64,000 nucleotides of DNA from the NCBI RefSeq assembly GCF_030186535.1, contig NZ_JASNVW010000004.1, positions 1 through 64,000 on the forward strand, read 5' to 3'. Position numbers and translations under genes: made by a program. Below are positions 1 through 8,575 of this stretch, piece after piece. Each line of letters starts with the position of its first letter. Within the stretch, counting starts at the first letter, position 1. The notes below the pieces were generated by a model. It ran no database searches. It saw only the letters and a list, made by a program, of their open reading frames with translations, and had not been told where the DNA came from. This stretch comes from Ignisphaera cupida. GTDB lineage: Archaea; Thermoproteota; Thermoprotei_A; Sulfolobales; Ignisphaeraceae.

Positions 1-655
1 GACCAGCACCCTTCTTCTTAATTATCTGAATATTGTCTAAATCTACATACCATCTATCTCCTCTCTTTTCAGCTACTTGCTTAATAGCCTTTACAACAAG
101 ATCAGCTATATGTTCTCTAGCACCATGAACAGCTTTGCTAGTTAATGCAGATAATGCAGTCTTTTTCAAAAGCTCATCAGCATTTGGATCTTCAACATTA
201 ACAGTTTCAGCAATTGATTGAGCAATTTGTATTGCATAATCCAATGCTCTTTTGTATCCAGATACTATTGTTGTTGGATGCAAACCTTTATCTAATAGCT
301 CTTCAGCTCGCTTTAACAACTCTCCAGCAAAGATTACAGCAGTCTTGGTGCCATCACCAGCTTCCTCATCCTGGCCTTTAGCTATTTGAACAAGCATTTT
401 TGCAGCTGGATGCTGAACATCCATCTTATCTAATATTGTTGCACCATCATTTGTTATAGTTACATCGCCTAAGGCATCTACAAGCATTTTGTCCATGCCT
501 TTTGGTCCATATGTTGTCTTAAGCATTTCAGCTATCGTTAAAGCCGCCATCATATTAGCGCGTAAAGCATCTTTTCCAGCACTTCTAGATGTCCCCTCTT
601 TCAATATTATGACAGGTATTCCAGTTGGTTCATATACAGGTTGAGCTGCTGCCAT
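1..655 (-). CDS. Thermosome subunit (group II chaperonin), 3' part beyond the window
   Basis: ATP-dependent cytosolic protein-folding chaperonin that forms double rings. Reading leftwards from ATG 655, the product begins [19 protein letters not shown]. It then shows the family signatures [28 protein letters not shown] and the nucleotide-binding GDGTKTAV. About 218 residues (equatorial domain and start of the intermediate domain) of the usual ~550 are present; the rest lies left of position 1. A GAGGTG ribosome binding site (complement of 665-670) supports the start. The gene is divergent from the S17e gene. Several thermosome paralogues are usual in crenarchaea, and I cannot say which subunit this is. 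Confidence 0.96.
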   Translation of the reverse strand, partial: MAAAQPVYEPTGIPVIILKEGTSRSAGKDALRANMMAALTIAEMLKTTYGPKGMDKMLVDALGDVTITNDGATILDKMDVQHPAAKMLVQIAKGQDEEAGDGTKTAVIFAGELLKRAEELLDKGLHPTTIVSGYKRALDYAIQIAQSIAETVNVEDPNADELLKKTALSALTSKAVHGAREHIADLVVKAIKQVAEKRGDRWYVDLDNIQIIKKKGAG

Positions 656-695
656 TAGATATTACACCTCTATGGGTAGTGTATTAAAGAGGTTC

Positions 696-703
696 TATAT
701 AAG
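696..703 (-). promoter_or_regulatory. Probable box A (TATA) of the thermosome gene
   Basis: On the minus strand this reads CTTATATA, close to the archaeal box A consensus. A start site about 25 bases downstream (near 673) would give a short leader carrying the GAGGTG ribosome binding site seen at 665-670. This is inferred from spacing only. Confidence 0.45.
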
Positions 704-847
704 CTTTCATGCTTACTTCAGAAAAGCTTTCTACAGCTTTAAAGTTAGTATTAAATATCAAGTGAGTTAATGCAAAGCTAAAAGATAAACTAATAAGCTT
801 GTACATAATTTACAATAATGTGTAAGCTAAAGTCAAAGGGGTCAGTA

Positions 848-1072
848 GTGGGTAAAGTTAGAATTAGTGTAGTAAAGAGAACAGCTCGCAAGTTACTTCA
901 AATGTATCGTAATGAGTTTAGTGAAGACTTTCAACATAATAAAGAAATTGTTAAAAAACTAGTAAATACACCTTCCAAAAAGCTTAGAAACCAAATTGCA
1001 GGCTACATAACACACTTAATAAAAGTTGAAAAACGTAGAGAGGCATTGACGCAACAAGGATTGCAACAATAA
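848..1072 (+). CDS. rps17e: 30S ribosomal protein S17e
   Basis: Small-subunit ribosomal protein of the archaeal/eukaryotic type. With GTG 848 as start the product is 74 residues beginning MGKVRISVVKRTARKLL, and it contains the family core PSKKLRNQIAGYITHL. An ATG at 818 is in frame, but the extra ten residues (MCKLKSKGSV) have no place in the family, whose members start MGKVR, so I prefer the GTG. It is divergent from the thermosome gene and followed 29 bases later by the MoaD-like gene. Confidence 0.9.
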   Translation: MGKVRISVVKRTARKLLQMYRNEFSEDFQHNKEIVKKLVNTPSKKLRNQIAGYITHLIKVEKRREALTQQGLQQ

Positions 1073-1089
1073 ATTGAAAAACATTAACT

Positions 1090-1095
1090 GGGGTG
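1090..1095 (+). promoter_or_regulatory. Ribosome binding site pointing to an ATA start codon
   Basis: GGGGTG matches the anti-Shine-Dalgarno sequence used by many genes in this window. It lies six bases before ATA 1102, which is normal spacing. It lies 33 bases before the TTG at 1129, which is too far. It therefore argues for initiation at the ATA. Confidence 0.55.
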
Positions 1096-1101
1096 TGCTA
1101 A

Positions 1102-1383
1102 ATAGCAAAACTAGTTTTTCTTGGTCATTTGAAAAATGTTGCTAATGTTTCATCAATAGAAATCAAGCTTAGCGAAAAAACTAATTTGAAAGAGTTTTTC
1201 CAAATAATCCTGGATAGATATCCTCAGCTAAAAAATTTATTAAGTGAAACCTCTCTTCATGAAGGAGAGTTTCTCATTCTAATCAATGGAATTGATATAA
1301 GAGTTTTTAACGATCCCTACAACGAGATTATTGTTGAGGATTCTGATGAAATTGTTTTTGTACCTGTAACACATGGAGGATAG
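1102..1383 (+). CDS. MoaD/ThiS-family ubiquitin-like sulfur carrier
   Basis: Beta-grasp sulfur carrier, likely for molybdopterin/tungstopterin synthesis or tRNA thiolation, activated by an E1-like enzyme (a candidate is at 52670-53413). The C-terminus is a free Gly-Gly (VPVTHGG), as needed for adenylation. From ATA 1102 the first strand reads AKLVFLGHLKNVA, which matches the conserved MoaD N-terminus. The first conventional codon, TTG 1129, would delete that strand. A stop at 1099 excludes any start further upstream. The length from ATA is 93 residues. The gene overlaps the Cgi121 gene by 11 bases, so the two are probably co-translated. The fold assignment is firm; the exact partner enzyme is unknown. 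Confidence 0.8.
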   Translation: MAKLVFLGHLKNVANVSSIEIKLSEKTNLKEFFQIILDRYPQLKNLLSETSLHEGEFLILINGIDIRVFNDPYNEIIVEDSDEIVFVPVTHGG

Positions 1384-1930
1384 GTGCATATCTGGCTTGT
1401 ATTTTGCATTCATACATTTGAATTCCTGTGAAAGCTTATGCAATGTATTAAGTGAATTGCATGGTCATGAGGAATTTAAATGCATTACAACGAAATATTG
1501 TTCCTTGCCTTTGCAAAGCCTTATCATAGCCTTTGAAAAGTCTTTGAGTGCATTTAAAAATAAAGAAAATATTGCGAAAAAACAGGATCTAGAATTACTT
1601 ATTAGATTATTTGGAATGAGACAAATAAAAAAACTGTTAAAGTTGATAAATGAAGAAATTTGTGTAAGCCAGAACTATTATGTGACGTTACTTTATATAA
1701 ATAACTCATTGAAAGACGAAGAAATTGTAGATATAGGAAATATGTTGGTACGTAAAGCAAAAGAGCTTAAATGCAAAGTTGTTAGCATTGAAGATCTTGC
1801 TGTCGATAAAAATACTATTTCAAATAAATGCTATGCAGTGACAAAAACTTTATTTATTAATTGGAGTAATTACTGTAATGAACAGGTATTGATAGGAATT
1901 AGTGGCACTTCTGAAGTTCTTATTTTATAA
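1373..1930 (+). CDS. KEOPS complex subunit Cgi121-like
   Basis: Probable Cgi121/TPRKB subunit of KEOPS, the complex that makes the t6A37 modification of tRNA. It has 185 residues. The motif LLIRLFGMRQIKKLLKLI corresponds to the conserved Cgi121 segment containing the RQI signature (about residues 74-91). The C-terminal half is a predicted alpha/beta region. It overlaps the upstream MoaD-like gene, and ABCE1 lies downstream. Similarity outside the RQI region is modest by eye, so the family call rests mainly on that motif and the length. Confidence 0.7.
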   Translation: MEDRCISGLYFAFIHLNSCESLCNVLSELHGHEEFKCITTKYCSLPLQSLIIAFEKSLSAFKNKENIAKKQDLELLIRLFGMRQIKKLLKLINEEICVSQNYYVTLLYINNSLKDEEIVDIGNMLVRKAKELKCKVVSIEDLAVDKNTISNKCYAVTKTLFINWSNYCNEQVLIGISGTSEVLIL

Positions 1931-1958
1931 AATAATATGCACTTGTTTAGAGAAATGC

Positions 1959-1996
1959 TTTTATTTACTCACTTGTTGTAGGATTGTTATGAGGTG
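1959..1996 (+). promoter_or_regulatory. Box A-like element and ribosome binding site of the Glu/Trp microprotein
   Basis: TTTTATTT at 1959-1966 resembles box A. A start about 25 bases downstream would fall near 1988, leaving a leader with GAGGTG at 1991-1996, eight bases before ATG 2005. The combination suggests that the microprotein has its own expression signals. Confidence 0.4.
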
Positions 1997-2004
1997 TTTG
2001 TAGA

Positions 2005-2082
2005 ATGATATTTGAAGAAGAGTGGGAAGAAGAGGAAGAGTGGTGGGAAGAAGAAGAGGAATGGGAAGAAGAGGAGTGGTAG
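2005..2082 (+). CDS. 25-residue Glu/Trp microprotein
   Basis: Tiny gene not recognised from any family. After Met-Ile-Phe every residue is Glu or Trp: 17 Glu and 5 Trp in 25 residues, with Trp at positions 7, 13, 14, 20 and 25, so tryptophans recur every five to seven residues. Codons alternate GAA and GAG, so this is not a simple nucleotide repeat. A strong ribosome binding site (GAGGTG, spacing 8) and a box A-like element precede it. It lies between the Cgi121 and ABCE1 genes. A strongly acidic peptide that binds a basic surface is possible, but that is speculation; a leader peptide is the alternative. Confidence 0.65.
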   Translation: MIFEEEWEEEEEWWEEEEEWEEEEW

Positions 2083-2154
2083 CAAAATAATGAATTAAAA
2101 TCGGTAGATCAAAAATTAGATGAAACAATAGTGTTTTTTAAAGGTGGGATTTAA

Positions 2155-3963
2155 ATGGGTAGAATTGCTACAATAGATTATGAATTATGTCAACCTAACA
2201 AATGTGGCATTCCCTGTATACGTTTTTGTCCCATTAACAAAACAAGACCTTATAAAGCAATAGAGCTTAGTTCAGAAAAACAAGGAAAGCCTGTAATATA
2301 TGAGGATAAGTGTATTGCTTGTGGAATATGTGTTAAGAAGTGTCCATTTAAAGCTATACACATAATCAATATACCAACTGAAATGGAGGAAAAAATTGTT
2401 CATAGATATGGGGTAAACGCTTTTAGTTTATATGGATTGCCAATACCCGTGGAAAATGAAGTTGTAGGTATATTAGGACCTAATGGAGCTGGAAAAACAA
2501 CGGCTATGAGAATTCTTTCAGGGTTCTTAATACCAAATTTTGGAATTTTAGATAAAGAGCCTTCGAAAGAATATGTGCTTGAAAAGTTTAGAGGTACGCA
2601 ACTCTATGATTACTTTAACAAGTTGTACAGTGGAAAAATTAAGGTTGTGTATAAGATTCAGTATATAGAAGCAATTCAAGCATATGTAAAGCAGGGAATT
2701 GTTTACGATTTGCTGAAGAAGTTTGATGAGAGAGGAATATTGAAGGAGGTTATAGATTATCTTAATCTTGGAAACATGTTGTCAAAAAATGTGAAAACAC
2801 TTAGTGGAGGTGAGTTGCAGAAACTTGCTATTGCAATAGCTTTAGAGCGTGATGCAAATACTTATATTTTCGATGAGCCAACAGCTTTTCTAGATGTGAG
2901 AGAACGAATTAATTTAATGAAAGCCTTAACTGAGCTAAGGCCAAGAAATTGCTACATTTTTATAGTAGATCACGATATCATGTTTCTAGACTATGTAGCT
3001 GATCTTATAGTAATAACATATGGTGTTCCATCAGTTTTTGGATATTTCTCAAAAACATATTCAGCAAAAGCTGGTATAGACTATTATTTAAAGGGTTTTC
3101 TGCCTGTAGAGAACATGAGAATTAGAGAAGAGCAAATAACATTCAAACTACATGATACTAGAGACGATGTTATAGCAATTGGTGAAGGTGATGTAATTTT
3201 TTGGAGCCAGCTATTCAAGAAATTGGGAGATTTTGAGCTCTTAGTTGAAGAAGGTAAGGTTAAGAAAGGAGAGGTTATCGGGATTATAGGCCCTAATGCA
3301 ACAGGTAAAACAACTTTTATTAGAATTTTAGCAGGTGAAATAGAACCAGATAAGGGATATGTTACATCACCTAGTTTAAAGATAAGCTATAAACCACAAT
3401 ATCTAAGTAGAGATAGTGTTAATTGTACAATTGTTAAAGAATGTTTAAAAGATGTGAATAAGGCTGCTCTTGAGGAGAGTAACTGGCTTTACATTGAGGT
3501 AATTAAAAGACTTGGTGTAGACAGAATACTTGAAAAAGAAATTGAGAAGTTGAGTGGTGGAGAGTTACAAAAATTTTTCGTGGCTAAAACACTAATTAAA
3601 GAAGCAGATGTTTACTTGTTAGATGAGCCATCTTCGCACATAGATGTTGAAGATCAGCTATCTGTTGCAAGAGCTATAAAAAGAATTGCTAGAATGAGGA
3701 AAACCCCTGTGTTTGTTATTGATCATAACATTCTTCTAATAGATTATGCTGTTGATAGATTAATGGTGTTTAGAGGAGAGCCTGGTGTTAAGGGTTTTGG
3801 CATGTCACCAACAGTTGTTTCAAGAGCTTTTAACAACTTCTTAAAAGAAGTTGACATAACTGTTAGAAGAGATCCAGAAACAGGAAGACCTAGAATAAAT
3901 AAACCTGGTAGCTATCTGGATAGAGAACAGAAAACAAGTGGTCAATACTTTTACACAATTTAG
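2155..3963 (+). CDS. ABCE1 / RNase L inhibitor homologue, ribosome recycling ATPase
   Basis: Cytosolic twin-ATPase that splits ribosomes after termination and works with initiation factors. It has 602 residues, normal for the family. The N-terminal ferredoxin-like domain has the two 4Fe-4S cysteine sets (CGIPCIRFCP and CIACGICVKKCP, residues ~17-65). ABC1 has Walker A GPNGAGKTT near residue 107, signature LSGGE and Walker B YIFDEPTAFLD. ABC2 has Walker A GPNATGKTT, LSGGE and YLLDEPSSHID. The start ATG follows an AGGTGGG site at suitable spacing. ABCE1 is nearly universal in archaea and eukaryotes. Confidence 0.98.
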   Translation: MGRIATIDYELCQPNKCGIPCIRFCPINKTRPYKAIELSSEKQGKPVIYEDKCIACGICVKKCPFKAIHIINIPTEMEEKIVHRYGVNAFSLYGLPIPVENEVVGILGPNGAGKTTAMRILSGFLIPNFGILDKEPSKEYVLEKFRGTQLYDYFNKLYSGKIKVVYKIQYIEAIQAYVKQGIVYDLLKKFDERGILKEVIDYLNLGNMLSKNVKTLSGGELQKLAIAIALERDANTYIFDEPTAFLDVRERINLMKALTELRPRNCYIFIVDHDIMFLDYVADLIVITYGVPSVFGYFSKTYSAKAGIDYYLKGFLPVENMRIREEQITFKLHDTRDDVIAIGEGDVIFWSQLFKKLGDFELLVEEGKVKKGEVIGIIGPNATGKTTFIRILAGEIEPDKGYVTSPSLKISYKPQYLSRDSVNCTIVKECLKDVNKAALEESNWLYIEVIKRLGVDRILEKEIEKLSGGELQKFFVAKTLIKEADVYLLDEPSSHIDVEDQLSVARAIKRIARMRKTPVFVIDHNILLIDYAVDRLMVFRGEPGVKGFGMSPTVVSRAFNNFLKEVDITVRRDPETGRPRINKPGSYLDREQKTSGQYFYTI

Positions 3964-4035
3964 AATGTGTTCTATTGTTTTTGATAAGTATTTTAAATAA
4001 AGTTTTAACTCAATATAAAAAGTATATTAAACAAG

Positions 4036-4043
4036 TTTATATT
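4036..4043 (+). promoter_or_regulatory. Probable box A of the fbp gene
   Basis: TTTATATT matches archaeal box A. It would place transcription start near 4066 and leave a leader with GGTGA at 4072-4076, seven bases before the TTG start at 4084. Confidence 0.45.
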
Positions 4044-4083
4044 TGGAAATAAGTTATATGTATAAACTTGTGGTGAATATAGA

Positions 4084-5241
4084 TTGGGTGAAAAGCAAAC
4101 AACAACAATTTCAGTAATAAAAGCAGATATAGGTTCTCTAGCAGGACACCACGTGGTACATCCAGATACAATGGCTGCTGCTGCAAAGGTTCTTGCTGAG
4201 GCGAAAAGCAAGGGCATACTAATAGATTATTACGTCACTAACGCAGGCGACGACCTAGAGCTAATAATGACTCATAGAAAAGGTGTTGATGCTCCCGAGG
4301 TTCATGAAACAGCTTGGAACGCTTTTAAAGAGGCTGCAAAAGTAGCTAAAGAACTAGGACTTTATGCAGCTGGCCAAGATCTGTTAACAGATGCTTTCTC
4401 TGGTAATGTAAGAGGGCTAGGCCCATCTGCAGCTGAAATGGAGTTTGTTGAAAGGCCAGCAGAACCTGTAGTTATATTCATGGCTGATAAAACCGAGCCT
4501 GGAGCATTCAACTTACCACTTTTCAGAATATTTGCTGATCCATTTACAACAGCTGGTCTAGTCATAGATCCAAAGCTTCATGATGGATTCAAGTTCGAGG
4601 TATATGATGTTATAGCTGGAAAATATGTTGTGATGAATTGTCCAGAGGAAATGTATGACTTGCTTGCACTTATAGGCACACCTGGAAGGTTTGTGGTTAG
4701 AAGAGTTTATAGAAAATCAGATAACGAAATTGCTGCAGTTGTAGCTGTTGAAAGACTTAATCTAATTGCTGGACAGTATGTTGGTAAAGACGATCCAGTA
4801 GCGATTGTGAGAGCACAATCAGGTTTTCCAGCAGTAGGTGAAGTTCTAGAACCATTTGCATTCCCACATCTAGTTGCAGGTTGGATGAGGGGAAGCCACT
4901 TTGGACCACTAATGCCAGTATCGCAAAGAAATGCAAGGTGCACAAGATTTGATGGACCACCAAGAGTTGTTGCACTTGGGTTCCAAATTAAGAATGGTCG
5001 CTTAATAGGCCCAGCAGATCTCTTTGATGATCCAGCATTTGATGAAGCCAGAAGAACAGCGCAAGTAATAGCAGATTATATGAGAAGACATGGACCATTC
5101 ATGCCACATAGGCTAGGACCTGAAGAAATGGAGTATACAACACTACCAGCAGTATTGCAAAAGCTGCAAAACAGATTTGTAGAGTCTAAGCTTTATCAAG
5201 TTAAAGGTCCAAAGGTAAAAACAGAGCTATTGCACGACTAA
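4084..5241 (+). CDS. fbp: Bifunctional fructose-1,6-bisphosphate aldolase/phosphatase
   Basis: Gluconeogenic enzyme of archaea that condenses triose phosphates and then dephosphorylates FBP in the same active site. It has 385 residues, the family length. Recognisable segments are SVIKADIGSLAGHHVVHP (metal-binding Asp and His), YVTNAGDDLELIMTH, GNVRGLGPSAAEMEF and the C-terminal half that supplies the Schiff-base lysine region. The start is TTG 4084 behind GGTGA. Triosephosphate isomerase follows 64 bases downstream, so two consecutive gluconeogenic steps are adjacent. Confidence 0.97.
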   Translation: MGEKQTTTISVIKADIGSLAGHHVVHPDTMAAAAKVLAEAKSKGILIDYYVTNAGDDLELIMTHRKGVDAPEVHETAWNAFKEAAKVAKELGLYAAGQDLLTDAFSGNVRGLGPSAAEMEFVERPAEPVVIFMADKTEPGAFNLPLFRIFADPFTTAGLVIDPKLHDGFKFEVYDVIAGKYVVMNCPEEMYDLLALIGTPGRFVVRRVYRKSDNEIAAVVAVERLNLIAGQYVGKDDPVAIVRAQSGFPAVGEVLEPFAFPHLVAGWMRGSHFGPLMPVSQRNARCTRFDGPPRVVALGFQIKNGRLIGPADLFDDPAFDEARRTAQVIADYMRRHGPFMPHRLGPEEMEYTTLPAVLQKLQNRFVESKLYQVKGPKVKTELLHD

Positions 5242-5305
5242 ATCTTTAAACAAAATATTGTTTTTTTTAAAAATTTTTAACTACACAACCATGTGGTGAT
5301 ACATT

Positions 5306-5992
5306 TTGAAAACCCCTGTGCTTGCAATTAATTTCAAAGTTTATAATACATCATTTGGTCAAAAAGCTGTGGATATTGCTAAAGCAGGTGAAAAAGCCGC
5401 TAAAGAATATGGTATAGAGGTTATTGTTATTCCACCAGCTACAGAGCTAAGAAGAATTGCTTCAGAAGTTTCAATACCTGTATTCGCTCAGCATGCAGAT
5501 CCCTATGACTTTGGTGCTTATACTGGTTGGTTGCCTATAGCAGCTTTAAAGGAAATGAATATTAAAGGGGTTCTTGTTAATCACAGTGAACACAGACTTA
5601 GATTAGATGAGATAGTAGCAATTGTTGAGGCAGCTAAAAAGCATGGGCTTGAAACATTGGTATGCGCAGACACACCAATTGCTGCAGCTGCTGTTGCAGC
5701 AATAAAGCCTACTGCATTAGCTGTTGAACCTCCAGAATTGATAGGAACAGGCATAGCTGTTTCAAAGGCAAAACCAGAAATTATAACAAATACTGTGCAG
5801 AAAGTGCGTGAAGTGAATAAGGATGTTATAATTCTTACAGGTGCTGGTATATCAACAGCTGAAGATGTTGAAGCAGCAATTAGACTTGGAACAGCTGGTG
5901 TTTTGGTAGCATCTGCAATAATGAAGGCTCAGAATCCTGAAAAAGTAATAAATGATATGGCAATGGCCGCTGCAAAAGCATATAGGAAATAA
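5306..5992 (+). CDS. tpiA: Triosephosphate isomerase (archaeal short type)
   Basis: Interconverts glyceraldehyde-3-phosphate and dihydroxyacetone phosphate. It has 228 residues, typical of the shorter archaeal tetrameric enzyme. It shows the substrate-binding NFKVY start, the catalytic His in VNHSEHRLR and the catalytic Glu in AVEPPELIGTG, followed by the phosphate-binding GAGIST and GVLVASAI segments. The start is TTG 5306, eight bases after a GGTGA site. It follows fbp and probably shares its regulation. Confidence 0.96.
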   Translation: MKTPVLAINFKVYNTSFGQKAVDIAKAGEKAAKEYGIEVIVIPPATELRRIASEVSIPVFAQHADPYDFGAYTGWLPIAALKEMNIKGVLVNHSEHRLRLDEIVAIVEAAKKHGLETLVCADTPIAAAAVAAIKPTALAVEPPELIGTGIAVSKAKPEIITNTVQKVREVNKDVIILTGAGISTAEDVEAAIRLGTAGVLVASAIMKAQNPEKVINDMAMAAAKAYRK

Positions 5993-6017
5993 ATATATAA
6001 AACTTTTTCAACATTTT

Positions 6018-6968
6018 TTGTTGGGGGTTGCCACGTCATTCATAACTAAAATTAGTTCTGATGTTGCAAAGCTAATAGATGAAGTTAAAGAATCTGTTGT
6101 CACAATAGTAACGGAGATACCACATCTATTCACATTATTTGGCTATAGACCTTTCACAGGTTTTGGCTCGGGATTTGCTATAGAACCTGGATACATTATT
6201 ACAAATGCTCATGTTGTTAGAAATGCTGCTACTGTTAATGTGCTATATTACGATGGTTCATCAGAAGAAGCAACAGTACTAGCAGTGGATCCACATAGAG
6301 ATTTGGCATTGTTAAAGGTAAGCAGAGCTATAAAACCAATTAAATTAGGAGACTCAGACAATGTTAAAGTTGGTGAATTTGTTTTAGCCATAGGCTCACC
6401 ACTTGGGCTTCCGGGACCCTCAGTAACTCTGGGGGTTGTTAGTGCAGTTGGTAGAACAATAGTTGGTGAGGATATAATATTAGAGGACTTGATTCAAACA
6501 GATGCTGCTATAAACCCTGGTAATAGTGGGGGCCCCCTGGTTAATGCTGAGGGTGCTGCAATAGGGGTTACAACAGCAATAATTCCATATGCGCAGGGAA
6601 TAGGCTTTGCAATTCCCATAAACACTGTGAAAAGATTTGTGGAAATGCTTAGAAGATTTGGAAGACCTGTTAGAGTATGGATAGGAGTTTATGTTGCACC
6701 AATAAACCCGTCAACAGCATTTGCATTGTCATTGCCCATTTCAGAAGGAGTGGTTGTGGTAAGAGTTGTTCCAGGATCACCAGCACATAGAGCTAGGCTA
6801 AGAGAAGGTGATGTTATAGTTAGAGCCAATGATAAAAAAGTAAAGAGCGTAAAAGATCTTAGAACAGCAATAGAAGACAGCATTGACAGAGGTTATGTTG
6901 AGTTAGAGATTTATAGAGGAAGATCATTGATAAAAATTGAAGTTCCTATTGTAGTAGAAGAACTCTAA
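6018..6968 (+). CDS. HtrA/DegP-like serine protease with PDZ domain
   Basis: Trypsin-fold serine protease with one C-terminal PDZ domain. The frame is open from 5952, but that start lies inside the tpiA gene; TTG 6018 or 6021 is more likely and gives about 316 residues. Counting from 6018, the triad is His65 (ITNAHVV), Asp95 (HRDLALL) and Ser170 (NPGNSGGPL). The PDZ covers roughly the last 90 residues (WIGVYV to the end, with RLREGDVIVRANDK). No signal peptide is visible in the short form, so an intracellular location is likely. An A/T-rich TATATAAAA at 5994-6002 may be its promoter. It opens a protease island that runs to 10.2 kb. Confidence 0.9.
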   Translation: MLGVATSFITKISSDVAKLIDEVKESVVTIVTEIPHLFTLFGYRPFTGFGSGFAIEPGYIITNAHVVRNAATVNVLYYDGSSEEATVLAVDPHRDLALLKVSRAIKPIKLGDSDNVKVGEFVLAIGSPLGLPGPSVTLGVVSAVGRTIVGEDIILEDLIQTDAAINPGNSGGPLVNAEGAAIGVTTAIIPYAQGIGFAIPINTVKRFVEMLRRFGRPVRVWIGVYVAPINPSTAFALSLPISEGVVVVRVVPGSPAHRARLREGDVIVRANDKKVKSVKDLRTAIEDSIDRGYVELEIYRGRSLIKIEVPIVVEEL

Positions 6969-7072
6969 AAATGAAACATTATCTCCAATTTTTATTTATT
7001 AGAACAACAATATCTACTTTTCATTGCTTATGTAAAAAAAGTTATATCCTGTAGAAGCTGTAGCAAAAAACT

Positions 7073-8344
7073 GTGGTAGCCGTGAATAAATTACTAAAAA
7101 CATTTGCATTCGCATTAACTGCAGTTGTGTTATTATCAATATTATTTCTTACTTTGGATAATCAACATAAATTCAATATCATCAGTTCAGTGCCTCAGCA
7201 ATTCAACTTCTTGAAGAACACAGTTAGAGATTTCATTATTAACGTTATCAGCAACTTATTTAGTTGTGCAACATGTAGCTATGGCGATACCGATTGCATT
7301 GTTATACCAGGTAAATACTGTAATGGCACAGCTGTTTTTGGAAATGAAATAATGATATTTCCAGGCACTAATGGCTCTATAGCTGATAGAGTTTACTTGC
7401 AAAGAATATATGTTGGTGTGCCAAACAACTACGCTTATGCCATAGCCGATTTCCTTAGATCTAAAGGGCTTAATGTGAATATTGATAAACAACATCTATA
7501 TACAGTGGTGATTCGTATTGTTAAGCACAGCCCAGTTCAAGAAAGATGCGGTAACAACATATGTACTGTAATACATAGGGTTCCAAGTGATGAAGCTATA
7601 GTTGTTGTTGCTGTAAAGAATGAGAATGGTCGTATAGAAACTTTTATAGGTAAAGTTTTGGGGGGTAGAAATGTCAAGGTGCTCAAAGTTTCTAAGATTA
7701 GATATGTTGTGGTGAATCAATCGCTTGTTGAAGAATCTAAACAAGATTTTTCAATGGAAATAGCATCAAAATTAAATATAACTATTGAAGATGTGAAAAA
7801 ATTTGGAATACCTTCAGAGACAATCAAAAAACTAGTTGTTTATTATTATAAGTTAGATGTAAATAGCTTAGATAAGGATCTAACTACAATTGAAGGCTTT
7901 GATATTTCACAAGCAGTTTACGAAAGCAGTCCTGGGTCTGTAACATATGAGCTTCGTTCACAAATAGCTACAGGCCCGGTAGTATATGCTGAGACAATAC
8001 TTAGATTCACAGCCTATTGGTCTCCTGTAATACCAGAAATAGTTTTGGTGATAGATGAAAGTGAATGCAAATGTTATCTCCCACCAACAACAATGATTAT
8101 AGCTGATTGTAGTCATAGAGTAGGTTTTACAGACGATAGGGTTGCGGGAAAGGCATATGGGAAATATGTTTTCTTTGTTTTACATGTTCCACCAATATAT
8201 ATAACGTATTGTGCTGGAGCAGAAATGGAGGTTGATAGATACACGGGTTATATATTAGCTAGAAATACTCGAGTGTGTTGGTGGTCAGGATCACCACCAT
8301 ATCCATCATGTGAAACTGCATGCCCTGTATATCTGTATATGTAA
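7073..8344 (+). CDS. Exported or membrane-anchored protein of unknown function
   Basis: Not recognised. The 423-residue product begins at GTG 7073 (GTG 7082 is an alternative). It has an N-terminal hydrophobic segment (residues ~8-27, FAFALTAVVLLSILFL) that should act as signal anchor or signal peptide, leaving an external domain. That domain has several cysteines, with a cluster near residues 66-85 and another in the last 30 residues (RVCWWSGSPPYPSCETACP), suggesting disulfides or metal binding. Two HtrA-like proteases flank it on the same strand, so it may be their substrate, anchor or regulator; this is inference from context. Confidence 0.7.
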   Translation: MVAVNKLLKTFAFALTAVVLLSILFLTLDNQHKFNIISSVPQQFNFLKNTVRDFIINVISNLFSCATCSYGDTDCIVIPGKYCNGTAVFGNEIMIFPGTNGSIADRVYLQRIYVGVPNNYAYAIADFLRSKGLNVNIDKQHLYTVVIRIVKHSPVQERCGNNICTVIHRVPSDEAIVVVAVKNENGRIETFIGKVLGGRNVKVLKVSKIRYVVVNQSLVEESKQDFSMEIASKLNITIEDVKKFGIPSETIKKLVVYYYKLDVNSLDKDLTTIEGFDISQAVYESSPGSVTYELRSQIATGPVVYAETILRFTAYWSPVIPEIVLVIDESECKCYLPPTTMIIADCSHRVGFTDDRVAGKAYGKYVFFVLHVPPIYITYCAGAEMEVDRYTGYILARNTRVCWWSGSPPYPSCETACPVYLYM

Positions 8345-8575
8345 AGCATTTTTCAATTCTTAACTTTATAATTTCATGTTTCTGTTGCATTTAGTAAATA
8401 CCTAGTCTTGTATTATCTATATGTGCAATGATTGAGTTTAATAATTCAATGTCAATGTGTAGAGAAAGCAAAATTGTTTTGGGTTAGTTTTGATAAGTTA
8501 TCGTGTAAAGAAAGTAAATAAATTGTGATGGTACAGAAAATTAATGGTCCCTCCTTTGAATACAGGTAATGAGGT

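Noticed and set aside
4005-4217. Minus-strand frame over the start of fbp
   Set aside because: Shadow of the fbp coding sequence; it covers the promoter and start region of a well-supported gene.
5952-6017. Longer start for the HtrA-like protease at 5952
   Set aside because: The added residues come from the end of the tpiA gene read out of frame and show no signal peptide or family match.
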